From Limnobacter sp. (GTDB taxonomy: Bacteria; Pseudomonadota; Gammaproteobacteria; Burkholderiales; Burkholderiaceae_B), in NCBI GenBank assembly GCA_029866125.1, contig JARWZZ010000015.1, forward strand, positions 1-64,000: a stretch of 64,000 nucleotides of DNA, in the 5' to 3' direction. The notes under the pieces are model-generated. The model did not search any database, had not been told where the DNA came from, and saw only the letters and a program-made list of their open reading frames with translations. Below, piece after piece: positions 1 to 7,652 of the stretch. Made by a program: the position numbers and the translations under genes. The stretch's first letter is position 1. Each line of letters opens with the position of its first letter.

Positions 1-208
1 TGCTGGTATCAACCGCTTGGATGCGGCTGTGTCTAACCTGTCTACTACGATTACGAATTTGTCTGCTGCCCGCGGTCGGATCATGGATGCGGACTTCGCT
101 TCCGAGACTGCCAGCTTGACTCGAAGCCAGATTTTGCAACAGGCAGGCACTGCGATGTTGGCCCAGGCCAACCAGCTGCCCAACAATGTGTTGAGCCTGT
201 TGAAATAA
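1..208 (+). CDS. Flagellin, C-terminal end (partial gene)
   Basis: This is the last 68 or so residues of a flagellin, the filament subunit exported through the flagellar type III apparatus. The reading frame is already open at base 2, so the gene begins upstream of the window and the listed ATG at 17 is internal. The conserved D0 coiled-coil region is visible: an R-I-x-D-x-D-F-A-x-E-T stretch, then the repeated Q-I-L-Q-Q-A-G / M-L-A-Q-A-N-Q segments and the terminal NNVLSLLK. These residues pack in the filament core and also act in chaperone binding and export. A terminator hairpin follows about 165 bases downstream. Confidence 0.96.
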   Translation, partial: AGINRLDAAVSNLSTTITNLSAARGRIMDADFASETASLTRSQILQQAGTAMLAQANQLPNNVLSLLK

Positions 209-372
209 ATTGAATTGAATGCCGGGCAGGATGCTCTGCTGGTCGATCCTCTGAAAACATGGGCCCCTCCAGACGGAGACAATGCCTGAAACTCAGTTAG
301 ATTGACCTGCAAAGCACCTTGCCCGGTGAAGTCCAAGCAGCGACTGGCTCAAGATCATTTACCAGTTGTTTT

Positions 373-407
373 AAGCACACCCACTCTTGCAGTTGGTGTG
401 CTTTTTT
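373..407 (+). terminator. Rho-independent terminator after flagellin
   Basis: A perfect 9-bp stem (AAGCACACC / GGTGTGCTT) with a 13-nt loop runs straight into six T. It lies between the flagellin gene and the convergent dehydrogenase gene. The rest of the 209-418 spacer shows nothing I recognise. Confidence 0.8.
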
Positions 408-418
408 ACGTTTTACCG

Positions 419-1252
419 CTATTTCTTGAGTGCTTCGTTTACTTTTTTGTACTGCTCCTGAGGCATGGTGTACCCCATTTGCTTCCACAAAATATGGCGC
501 ATAAACTTAAAAGGCACAAACCGAGATGCATTCCACACACGGGCAGCGTTGTTGCCGTACACAATGCGAGGCTCGTTCTTCTTGATGCAAGTCAGTACAA
601 ATTCGCAGATCTCATCCGGTGGAGTGGTCAAAAACTTCTTAGCAAACTCCTCCCCACCTTCTTTGGATGCAATGTTGGTGTTGATGCCACCGGGATGCAC
701 CAAATGCACTTGAATCTTGGTGCTGGCCAACTCCACCATCAGTGATTCCGTAAAGCCACGCACCGCAAACTTACTGGCGCAATAATCTGAGTTACTGGGT
801 GTGCCCACCAAACCAAAAATGCTGGACACATTCACTACCGCGCCCTCTTTGTTTGCAATCAGCTGAGGAAGAAATGCACGCGTACCATGAAGGACTCCCC
901 AAAAATTAATCGCCATAACGCGCTCGTACTCTGAGTCTTCAATCGCCCACACGGGCTGACCACCACCCGCAACGCCCGCATTGTTAATAATCACATGGGC
1001 ATTGCCCAAGGTGGATTTAACTTGTTCAGCGAATGCGTAAATAGCCGCTTTGCTGGACACATCGACTTTGACTGCCAGCACCGCTGGGGCACCTGCCTGT
1101 TGAGTCAAAACCTCGGTCTCTTTGAGGCCTTTTTCATCGTAATCGCAGATGGCCACTTTACTGCCCAGTTTTGCAAACAGGGTGGCATATGACCGTCCCA
1201 TGCCCGAGGCCGCACCTGTAATCACAACTACTTTATTTTTGAAATTTTTCAT
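419..1252 (-). CDS. Short-chain dehydrogenase/reductase (SDR)
   Basis: A 277-residue classical SDR, an NAD(P)-dependent oxidoreductase of alcohols or ketones. The Rossmann nucleotide-binding motif TGAASGMG is at about residues 12-19, followed by the NNAG motif, a catalytic Ser in VNVSS and the YCASK active-site Tyr/Lys. I chose the ATG at 1252 rather than the track start at 1270 because GGGAGA sits just upstream of it and the protein then begins a few residues before the first beta strand. It lies 62 bp downstream of a Baeyer-Villiger-type monooxygenase on the same strand, so the two may oxidise the same alcohol/ketone substrate in sequence. The substrate cannot be read from sequence. Confidence 0.9.
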   Translation of the reverse strand: MKNFKNKVVVITGAASGMGRSYATLFAKLGSKVAICDYDEKGLKETEVLTQQAGAPAVLAVKVDVSSKAAIYAFAEQVKSTLGNAHVIINNAGVAGGGQPVWAIEDSEYERVMAINFWGVLHGTRAFLPQLIANKEGAVVNVSSIFGLVGTPSNSDYCASKFAVRGFTESLMVELASTKIQVHLVHPGGINTNIASKEGGEEFAKKFLTTPPDEICEFVLTCIKKNEPRIVYGNNAARVWNASRFVPFKFMRHILWKQMGYTMPQEQYKKVNEALKK

Positions 1253-1314
1253 AGGTCTCCCACACTGCAATTGGGCTCAACACATGAGCCCTTCTCATTG
1301 TTATCCACGCCAAA

Positions 1315-2823
1315 TCAAACAGTCTCCACCACAGCTGCCTTGCGCTTTTGTTTTTTTGCCACTGCTGCAATCAACTGGTGATCATTCGGTTTAAAGGCTT
1401 TGGCCATGCGCAAATAGGTGTATGAAAAGCCGGGGAACATGGCAACCACATGGCCGCTTTTGCTTTTGTACCAGCTACTGCATCCGCCTTTCTTCCACAC
1501 TGTTTTATTCATTTCACTGTGAATGTGGGTGGTGTATTTGTCCTCAGCCTCTGGCAGTACTTCAATCGCGCCCAAGCCTTTGTTTTTGACTTCCTGAATG
1601 GCCCGCATGATGTAGTGCATCTGCGCTTCAATCACAAAAATAGCCGAGGTGTGGCCAATGCCGGTGTTCGGTCCAGTCACGATAAACAAGTTTGGAAACT
1701 TGGGCACTGTGGTACCCAAATAAGCCCGTGGGTACTCGCTCCACACCTCTGCCAACTTCGTGTTGTCTTTGCCCACCACGGGGTAGGAAATTACACCGTC
1801 CGTGGCATCGTAACCTGTGGAATACACAATGCAATCCAAATCAATTTGCTCACCGCTCAGGGTTTTGATGCCGTTCTCATTGATTTCAGCAATGCCATCG
1901 GCCTTGTCATGCAGGCTTACATTGTCGCGGCAATAGGTGGGGTAAAGGGTATTACTCAAAATAATACGCTTGCAGCCGATGGTGAAGTCGGGGGTTACCT
2001 TGCGGCGCAATTCAGGGTCTTTGATTTGCTTGTGAATGTGGTGCACCGCTTCGCGCTGGGCAATTTGTTTGAGCGCAAATTCTGAATACTTAAAACCCAC
2101 CACCCGGCTTTCCAATCCCCAATAAATAGCAGACCGGGCCAGCTTGCGAATGGGGTTGATGCTAAGCGCCTTGCGCTCCCAAGGCTTAAATACTCGGTCA
2201 GGGCGCGGCAGCACCCAGTGGGGTGATCGCTGGAATACATGCAAATGTTTTACATCGGGGGCAATTGCGGGAATAACCTGCGCGGCACTTGCGCCACTGC
2301 CAATAATGGCGACGCGCTTGCCAGCATGGGCATAGCTTTGGTCCCAATTGTTGGTGTGGAAAGTTTTACCTTTGAAGCTGTCACGGCCTTTGAAGTTGGG
2401 AATGACAGGGGTGCTCAAGGGCCCGGAAGCATTGATCACAAACTTGGCTTGCAAAGCTTGAGCACCGGTTACATGCACCGACCAAAGTTGCGTTTCATCA
2501 TTCCACTCAATCCGTTCCACATTGCTGTTGACGCGGGTTTTTTCGCGCAAACCATGCTTTTTAATCACGTGTTGAGTGTATTCCTGAAGCTCAGCGCCTT
2601 CGGCAAACATCTGGCTCCAATCGTAGGGCTCGGCTTCAATGGAGTACAGCAGGGACTGAACATCCACCGCAGCACCGGGGTAGGAGTTTTGGCACCAAGT
2701 ACCGCCCATGAAATCACGGCGTTCAAGGATCAGAAAATCTTCGATGCCGTTCTTTTTCAAATTGATGGCAGCACACTGACCGCCAAAGCCACTACCGATG
2801 ATGATTGCTGTGTAAATGCTCAT
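1315..2823 (-). CDS. Flavin-containing monooxygenase, Baeyer-Villiger type
   Basis: A 502-residue FAD/NADPH monooxygenase. The FAD Rossmann motif GSGFGG is at residues 10-15 and the NADPH Rossmann motif GSGASA at 175-180. Between them is FKGKTFHTNNW (150-160), which fits the Baeyer-Villiger fingerprint FxGxxxHTxxW exactly. Such enzymes insert oxygen next to a ketone to give esters or lactones. The N-terminal ATG is preceded by an AGGGA ribosome site, and a good sigma-70 promoter lies 60-85 bp upstream. It probably forms an operon with the SDR that follows. The substrate (cyclic ketone, steroid, long-chain ketone) is unknown. Confidence 0.92.
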   Translation of the reverse strand: MSIYTAIIIGSGFGGQCAAINLKKNGIEDFLILERRDFMGGTWCQNSYPGAAVDVQSLLYSIEAEPYDWSQMFAEGAELQEYTQHVIKKHGLREKTRVNSNVERIEWNDETQLWSVHVTGAQALQAKFVINASGPLSTPVIPNFKGRDSFKGKTFHTNNWDQSYAHAGKRVAIIGSGASAAQVIPAIAPDVKHLHVFQRSPHWVLPRPDRVFKPWERKALSINPIRKLARSAIYWGLESRVVGFKYSEFALKQIAQREAVHHIHKQIKDPELRRKVTPDFTIGCKRIILSNTLYPTYCRDNVSLHDKADGIAEINENGIKTLSGEQIDLDCIVYSTGYDATDGVISYPVVGKDNTKLAEVWSEYPRAYLGTTVPKFPNLFIVTGPNTGIGHTSAIFVIEAQMHYIMRAIQEVKNKGLGAIEVLPEAEDKYTTHIHSEMNKTVWKKGGCSSWYKSKSGHVVAMFPGFSYTYLRMAKAFKPNDHQLIAAVAKKQKRKAAVVETV

Positions 2824-2881
2824 GAAACTGTCCCTGTATCCTGAATTGAAATTGATCTTTCTGCTTTGGATTCAGGGACAA

Positions 2882-2908
2882 TTTATATCTGACTACACAC
2901 GTTGTCAA
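2882..2908 (-). promoter_or_regulatory. Sigma-70 promoter for the monooxygenase-SDR pair
   Basis: On the minus strand a perfect -35 TTGACA (2908-2903) is followed after 15 bp by TATAAA (2887-2882). A 17-bp spacing gives TAAATT instead. The distance to the ATG at 2823 is about 58 bp. This suggests the monooxygenase and SDR are transcribed separately from the upstream sigma/anti-sigma/GST genes. Confidence 0.6.
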
Positions 2909-2987
2909 TTTAAATCGGATTGAAAATACCGAAGGTTCCCTCCAATCAATCAAACTGGGGATGCTTTGGAGCGAACGTTGATTGGTC

Positions 2988-3686
2988 TTAGGTTTTTGGC
3001 GACCCCACCAGCATGTTCTGCGCGGCTTTTACAACGGCATCCTTGGCCACATTTTTATCGTCCACATACTCTTTGGCCACTGGCACAGCCAAGCCCCGTT
3101 TGACGGCTGGGCGGTCAGCAATCTGCGCCAACCAGCGGGTTAAATGGTTCAAACCCGACACATCCACCCCGCTCCAAGAGTAAATTCGTACCCAAGAAAA
3201 ATGGGCAATGTCGGCAATTGAATAGTCGCCCGCCAAAAACTCGTGGTCTGCCAAACGGGCATTCAACACTTCAAACAGGCGGCGGGACTCTTTCTGGTAA
3301 CGGTCAATCGCATACTGAATTTTTTCGGGCGCATAGCGATAAAACACATTGGCCTGACCCATCATGGGGCCAACACCACCCATTTGAAACATCAACCACT
3401 GCATAACCTCAGACTCTTGCTCCAGCGAGCTACCCATTAACTTTCCAGTCCGCTTGGCCAAGTAATGCAAAATTGCACCCGACTCAAACACCGCGAAATC
3501 GTTGTTGCCGTGGTCCACAATGGCGGGGATTCGCCCGTTGGGATTGATTTTAAGGTACCAATCCTGCTTTTGCTCCAAGCTGCCCAAGTCGATTGCGTGC
3601 ACTTTGTAGTCCATCTGCAATTCTTCCAAGGCGATGGAAACTTTGACACCATTGGGTGTTGGGGATGTGTAAAGCGTGATTGACAT
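2988..3686 (-). CDS. Glutathione S-transferase, Nu class (YfcG/YghU-like)
   Basis: A 232-residue GST with an N-terminal thioredoxin fold and an all-helical C-terminal domain. The TPNG motif near residues 9-12 and the N-P-N-G-R-I-P segment with the cis-Pro near residue 54 belong to the glutathione site. The [12 protein letters not shown] stretch at the start of the helical domain is typical of YfcG-like Nu-class enzymes, which have disulfide reductase and peroxidase activity with glutathione. It starts 21 bp after the anti-sigma gene and is likely its last co-transcribed gene, so it may belong to the stress response that the sigma factor controls. Confidence 0.9.
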   Translation of the reverse strand: MSITLYTSPTPNGVKVSIALEELQMDYKVHAIDLGSLEQKQDWYLKINPNGRIPAIVDHGNNDFAVFESGAILHYLAKRTGKLMGSSLEQESEVMQWLMFQMGGVGPMMGQANVFYRYAPEKIQYAIDRYQKESRRLFEVLNARLADHEFLAGDYSIADIAHFSWVRIYSWSGVDVSGLNHLTRWLAQIADRPAVKRGLAVPVAKEYVDDKNVAKDAVVKAAQNMLVGSPKT

Positions 3687-3707
3687 GGGTAAAACTCCCT
3701 TTAAAAA

Positions 3708-4343
3708 CTACCAGCGGATGAATCGTGGGGCCAGCAAAGCGCCAAGCGCCGTGACCAAACTGATTCCCAAGGTATACCACAAAGCCACAAAGGGGGCAGC
3801 CACCTCACTGCAAGCAAAGGCGTAACCAGTAGCACCCAAGGCACCTGCAAAAAAACCGCAAGCGGCACCTGTTACACGAATGCGGGTGGGTGCCATTTGG
3901 GAGGCAGCCCAAAAAGCAGCCATGAGGCCCGGAACGGACAAAGCCGTAATCGTCCATGGGCAGCTTAGGTAGGAATGGCCCCACAAAGCAGTGGCCTTTT
4001 GGTCTTCAGGGGTGAGTAGGTAGCCAATTGCACCATAAATCATCATTCCAAGCGGCAGCACAAACACCGCCCACTGCTGAGCACGGGTGGACAAACCCGG
4101 CCTACCCAACCTAAACAGCAGCAAACCCCCTGCAAAGGCCAAAATGGCAACATAAGCCAGTTTTAATTGCATACCCGCCATAGAAAGCAGGCCCACCGGT
4201 ACCCAGCCAAACACCAGCCAAGTCATTAATGCTGAAAAACCCAAAGCCAAGGCGGCAGCTGGCAGCACAGAACGGGTAAACAAACCCTTCGGCACTGGCC
4301 CAGCTTGGGTGGCAAGCATGTGTATGAGGTCATCGGTTTTCAT
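3708..4343 (-). CDS. NrsF-family (DUF1109) membrane anti-sigma factor
   Basis: A 211-residue protein with a short cytoplasmic N-terminus (MKTDDLIHMLA) and about six hydrophobic helices spread over residues 25-205. This architecture, placed directly after an ECF sigma gene, matches DUF1109/NrsF. The Caulobacter member holds its ECF sigma factor inactive at the membrane and releases it on oxidant or heavy-metal stress, with conserved cysteines implicated in sensing. Cysteines are present here in a periplasmic-loop-like segment (SYLSCPW), in a helix (GAACGFF) and near ACSEV. The assignment rests on topology, context and residue pattern. Confidence 0.82.
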   Translation of the reverse strand: MKTDDLIHMLATQAGPVPKGLFTRSVLPAAALALGFSALMTWLVFGWVPVGLLSMAGMQLKLAYVAILAFAGGLLLFRLGRPGLSTRAQQWAVFVLPLGMMIYGAIGYLLTPEDQKATALWGHSYLSCPWTITALSVPGLMAAFWAASQMAPTRIRVTGAACGFFAGALGATGYAFACSEVAAPFVALWYTLGISLVTALGALLAPRFIRW

Positions 4344-4364
4344 CGTTTTTCCTTATTGCCCAAC

Positions 4365-4922
4365 TTATTGCTTAGCAACCAACACCGCCAATTGCTTCAA
4401 ACCCCGGTGTACTTGCACCTTCAAGGCTGCAACTGAGATGCCTGTTTTATCCGAGGCTTCTTGCAAAGAAAGGCCCTCCACCTTGGTCAACCAAATCGCC
4501 GATTTTTGGGCCACAGGCAAACCATCCAGAAGGGTTTCTAAATCTTGACCTGCCCCTTCATCCCGCGCTTGGGCCAAAGGCATTTGGCTTTCATCCAATT
4601 CATCAATCGAATCATGCAGGGCGTCCTGCCTTCCATGTTTACGCCACATGTCCACCAATTTGTAACGGGCAATGGCAAACACCCACGCAGAAAGCGGGCT
4701 ACCCGGGTCGTATGTGTCGCGCTTCAAATGCAGGGCAAGCAAGGTTTCTTGCACCAAATCTTCAACTTCTGACGGTTTGCCCTGCAAACGGCGGGCATAA
4801 AACTGGCGCAATCGCTTTGCAATCAAAGCCAACACCTGAGCGTAAGCACGCTCGTCGCCCAAATTGGCTTTCAGCCACAGCGGGTGAATTGCGGACTCAA
4901 AATCATCTATCACTTGATTCAT
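4365..4922 (-). CDS. ECF-type RNA polymerase sigma factor (SigF-like)
   Basis: A 185-residue group 4 sigma factor. Region 2 (about residues 25-95) includes VEDLVQETLLALH and an AWVFAIARYKLVD stretch. Region 4 (about 125-180) ends with a helix-turn-helix (LQEASDKTGISVAALKVQVHRGLKQL) that reads the -35 element. It is followed 21 bp downstream by its NrsF-type anti-sigma gene and then by a GST, an arrangement in which the sigma factor usually controls its own operon. The ATG start has GAGTGG just upstream. A candidate self-promoter overlaps this leader (see 4934-4959). Confidence 0.93.
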   Translation of the reverse strand: MNQVIDDFESAIHPLWLKANLGDERAYAQVLALIAKRLRQFYARRLQGKPSEVEDLVQETLLALHLKRDTYDPGSPLSAWVFAIARYKLVDMWRKHGRQDALHDSIDELDESQMPLAQARDEGAGQDLETLLDGLPVAQKSAIWLTKVEGLSLQEASDKTGISVAALKVQVHRGLKQLAVLVAKQ

Positions 4923-4933
4923 CTAGCCACTCA

Positions 4934-4959
4934 TTCGCTGCAGCGATTCAAAAAGTTAC
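4934..4959 (-). promoter_or_regulatory. Candidate SigF-type ECF promoter
   Basis: The minus strand reads GTAACT, then exactly 16 bases, then CGAA. As I recall, the consensus for promoters of the Caulobacter NrsF-controlled sigma factor is GTAACC-N16-CGAA, so 9 of 10 positions agree. The site lies directly upstream of the sigma gene. One difficulty is that the CGAA box ends only 12 bp before the ATG at 4922, so the transcript would have a leader of just a few bases and lose the GAGTGG site. Confidence 0.45.
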
Positions 4960-5119
4960 ACATATTTGTCAAACCCAAAGCCGAAAAATGTTAACAATCG
5001 ACAATTTCAAAATTCTTTACATTTGATTTCTTGAGTAATTTACGTTTAGGACGAATAATATGCTTACGGTATTTTATGCAGTTAATTTCATTTTTTGGAT
5101 TAGTCCAAAAGGAGCAGTC

Positions 5120-5749
5120 GTGAGCGAATCCCCTTTCCGGTCATTCCGCGAAACTCAACTTCCTCATCGCTTTCAAAAAGCCTATACATTTGCCCGTGAC
5201 GCCCATCAGTTACGCACAGCCGCACAATGTGAAACCCTACAGCCTTACGTTTTTCACCCTGTGGCCATGGCTGAAGGTGCGCTCAAAGCAGGGTTGAGCG
5301 ACGATGCAGTGATTGCCGCATTGATTCACGATGTTGTCGACCTTACGCCAGTTACTTTCGACCATATTCACAGCCTATTTGAGGCCAAGGTGCATGATTT
5401 AACTTATGACATGACCTGCCCCGTGCGTGCAGGCAACACCACTGAAGAAGAATACATTGAAGTGTATTCGCGCCACCTCGGGCAAGCACAAGGTGAAGCA
5501 AAAGCATTGAAGCTGATGGACCTTGCTCAAACGGTGGTGGAGCTGGGTGTAAATCACCCTCGACTTTGTACGCTGTTTGTGGAACGCAACCAGCAATTGT
5601 TGGTACCACTCAAACCCACATTTGACGCCAGCCGGTCACATTCTGCCTTGTACTTGCGTGCCGAATATGCATTCAAATGGGGCACACGCAGAGTGTATGA
5701 AAAGCAGGTGGAAGCCTACAACAACCGATTGACTGCCGAATACACCTGA
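5120..5749 (+). CDS. Single-domain RelA/SpoT-type HD protein with altered active site
   Basis: A 209-residue protein. I start it at GTG 5120, not ATG 5060, because AGGAG lies six bases upstream of the GTG. It follows the hydrolase domain of RelA/SpoT and MESH1: ARDAH (His29), FHPVAMA (His46), AALIHD (His70-Asp71) and KLMD (Asp134) align with the four metal ligands. There is no synthetase domain and no C-terminal TGS or ACT domain. The catalytic Glu-Asp pair that follows HD in active hydrolases (HDVxEDT) is Asp74-Leu75 here, and the Asn of the D-x-L-x-N motif is missing. It may therefore be a weak or inactive (p)ppGpp hydrolase, or act on another nucleotide. Confidence 0.7.
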   Translation: MSESPFRSFRETQLPHRFQKAYTFARDAHQLRTAAQCETLQPYVFHPVAMAEGALKAGLSDDAVIAALIHDVVDLTPVTFDHIHSLFEAKVHDLTYDMTCPVRAGNTTEEEYIEVYSRHLGQAQGEAKALKLMDLAQTVVELGVNHPRLCTLFVERNQQLLVPLKPTFDASRSHSALYLRAEYAFKWGTRRVYEKQVEAYNNRLTAEYT

Positions 5750-5860
5750 ATCGTCTAGAAACCCAGCATAAAGCGCGCATGTAGCCAGCTGGAATTGCTT
5801 TTGTTTTAAAAGCCAAACGGGCATACTCTCGGAACTATACCCCAAGAGAGTTACCCCGCG

Positions 5861-6580
5861 ATGGCCGTCAAAATTCACCTGCAAGCTTTGCAACAAGCAA
5901 TAGACTCGCTTTGCTTCCGGTTGCTTAGCTTCGGGTTGGGCCTTACCTTGGGCCTTGCTGCCTTTACGACGCCAATTGAAGCACGGGCCGCAAATGGTTT
6001 CGAATCTTTTGAAGATGCAGAACTACTCGACAAGCTGGCTTTCAAGGTGGCACGAGAGTACGCGAATCAATACAAGTTTCGGTTTCAATTCAAATTTGTT
6101 GAAAAAGAATCTGCCCGATTATCCCCATTGTTAGTCCAGTATCAATCCAGCAGCAAAAACTGCATTTTTTGGATTAGCCCCAAAGAAGAATCTTGGCACA
6201 GCTTCGAAAACTACCTCCGCTTTTTTGATGGTTTGCCCAAGCAGGTGGTTTACGAGGCATTTTTCGCGCACGAGGCCGGACACTGCGTGCAGTTCCGTGA
6301 GGAAATATATTTTGGTTCAGAAGAAAACGGCACCCGCCAAGAATTGTTTTCTGACGTTTTTGCACTCTCGCATGTCGAGAGACATTTCCCCACATGGCGT
6401 GTTGCTTTTCAAAATTCATTGTTGAACATGCGTAGAGTCGAACGAGGAATGGGTTCAAGCTACGACTTTGCTCAAGACCTACAACGTTTTACTCGGAGCC
6501 GGGATTTTGTCTCTGTACTTCGCCTCAAGGAACCTGGAGAACGAGCATTTATGATGGCGAAAGTTATTGATTTACTGTAA
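5861..6580 (+). CDS. Exported HExxH protein, putative zinc metallopeptidase
   Basis: A 239-residue protein I cannot assign to a named family. Residues 19-44 look like a signal peptide ending ARA-AN after a long basic N-terminus. HEAGH at 137-141 is a zinc-site motif, and 20 residues later comes ELFSDVFAL, whose E161xxxD165 resembles the third-ligand helix of gluzincins. The catalytic Glu138 is present. It would act in the periplasm or at the membrane. The neighbours give no substrate clue. The ribosome site (AAGAGAG) is modest and the start could lie a little downstream. Confidence 0.6.
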   Translation: MAVKIHLQALQQAIDSLCFRLLSFGLGLTLGLAAFTTPIEARAANGFESFEDAELLDKLAFKVAREYANQYKFRFQFKFVEKESARLSPLLVQYQSSSKNCIFWISPKEESWHSFENYLRFFDGLPKQVVYEAFFAHEAGHCVQFREEIYFGSEENGTRQELFSDVFALSHVERHFPTWRVAFQNSLLNMRRVERGMGSSYDFAQDLQRFTRSRDFVSVLRLKEPGERAFMMAKVIDLL

Positions 6581-6632
6581 ATAAAAACCAAATCTTTTCG
6601 AAGTTTTGAAGACCAAATTCAGGAGAATTAGA

Positions 6633-6785
6633 ATGACAGTGTGCCCAATCGCAATTGCAGTCACCTGCAAAAAATGCCCCGCTTACAGCTTTTGCCCCGC
6701 CAAAAGCATACTGGGGGACGAAAAGCCTGGTAACGATAAAACACAAGACAACAAGTCCAGCGCTGGCACCAACAAAAAATCCTGA
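6633..6785 (+). CDS. Small cysteine-rich protein, 50 residues (not in ORF track)
   Basis: This short gene is missing from the supplied track. The ATG at 6633 is preceded by AGGAG with eight bases between, and the frame runs 50 codons to TGA 6785, just before a strong terminator, so it has the signals of a real gene. The N-terminal half carries four cysteines in the pattern C-x7-C-x2-C-x5-C with Pro following several of them (CPIAIAV, CKKCPAYSFCP). The C-terminal half is polar and probably disordered. The cysteine spacing could bind zinc or an Fe-S cluster. It lies 52 bp downstream of the HExxH protein gene, on the same strand. Confidence 0.65.
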   Translation: MTVCPIAIAVTCKKCPAYSFCPAKSILGDEKPGNDKTQDNKSSAGTNKKS

Positions 6786-6807
6786 TCTGCCGCGCAGCCA
6801 AAACAAA

Positions 6808-6836
6808 AAGCCAACCCAAAGGTTGGCTTTTTTTAT
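6808..6836 (+). terminator. Rho-independent terminator
   Basis: A 9-bp perfect stem AAGCCAACC / GGTTGGCTT with a CAAA loop, followed by a T-run (TTTTTT then ATTT). It closes the HExxH / cysteine-rich gene pair and may also serve the convergent nitroreductase gene. Confidence 0.85.
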
Positions 6837-6844
6837 TTCAACAT

Positions 6845-7447
6845 TTAAAACGTGTTGTCAATTACCACGTCGCTTAAACTCAACTGTCCGCCCTTGGGTT
6901 GAGCAGGCTTCACACCTCGACCAATGGCAACCAATGGGCCCATCACATGGTCGGCAGGTAATTTAACCAGTTCAGCCACCTTTTCGATGTCAAAACCAAT
7001 CATTGGGCAACTGTCATAACCCATGGCTTTGGCAGCCAGCATCAAAGTTTGCATGGCCATGCCAATGGAGCGTTGGGCTTCATCCCTTTGCAACCACTCG
7101 CGGCCCTCATGGAAGGGGCCCATCCAACCGACCAACAAATCAGACACTTCCTTGGGTGCATCTTTCCAATAACGCTGAGGCTCTTTGGCCCAAGCTTTGG
7201 AGTCCGCAGTCATCAACACCAACAATGATGAATCAGTAATTTGCGACTGGTTGTTACCCAAGGCGCGCACCTGTTGACGCAATTGCGGGTCACGAATAAC
7301 CACAAAACGCCAGTGCTGAATGTTAAAACTGGTGGGCGCCTGAATGGCTGCAGAAAACAGTTTTTGCTCTTCCTCTTTGCTCAAAAGGTGCTCGGGGTCA
7401 AACGCCTTAACCGCACGGCGCTGATAAATTGCATCAAATGTATCCAT
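6845..7447 (-). CDS. Nitroreductase family protein
   Basis: A 200-residue FMN-dependent oxidoreductase. It shows the N-terminal R-R-A-V-K-A-F motif (FMN phosphate contact), the A-P-T-S-F-N-I-Q-H-W segment, and a C-terminal GYDSCPMIGFD...VGP-like segment ending in a G-R-G motif. Such enzymes use NAD(P)H to reduce nitro groups, quinones or enones as homodimers. The start has AAGGAG eight bases upstream. It stands alone, convergent with the gene pair before it. Confidence 0.9.
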   Translation of the reverse strand: MDTFDAIYQRRAVKAFDPEHLLSKEEEQKLFSAAIQAPTSFNIQHWRFVVIRDPQLRQQVRALGNNQSQITDSSLLVLMTADSKAWAKEPQRYWKDAPKEVSDLLVGWMGPFHEGREWLQRDEAQRSIGMAMQTLMLAAKAMGYDSCPMIGFDIEKVAELVKLPADHVMGPLVAIGRGVKPAQPKGGQLSLSDVVIDNTF

Positions 7448-7652
7448 CTTTTTTAACTCCTTGGAATAACTTAGGTGCCCATGGTAACAAGGTATCGCTC
7501 GCTTTTCAGTCGATAGACTCGGATCACTTGTTCAAATATTTTGAACATCGAAAGTCGCTCGTTATGCCCTGCTTAAGGTGGACGTCAGTTTCAGCGCATT
7601 ACACTAACCATCTAAAAATCAATACTGAAGAAACACCTACAGGAGCCAGATC

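Noticed and set aside
302-745. 147-residue plus-strand ORF opposite the SDR
   Set aside because: Antisense shadow; the SDR on the other strand has all family motifs.
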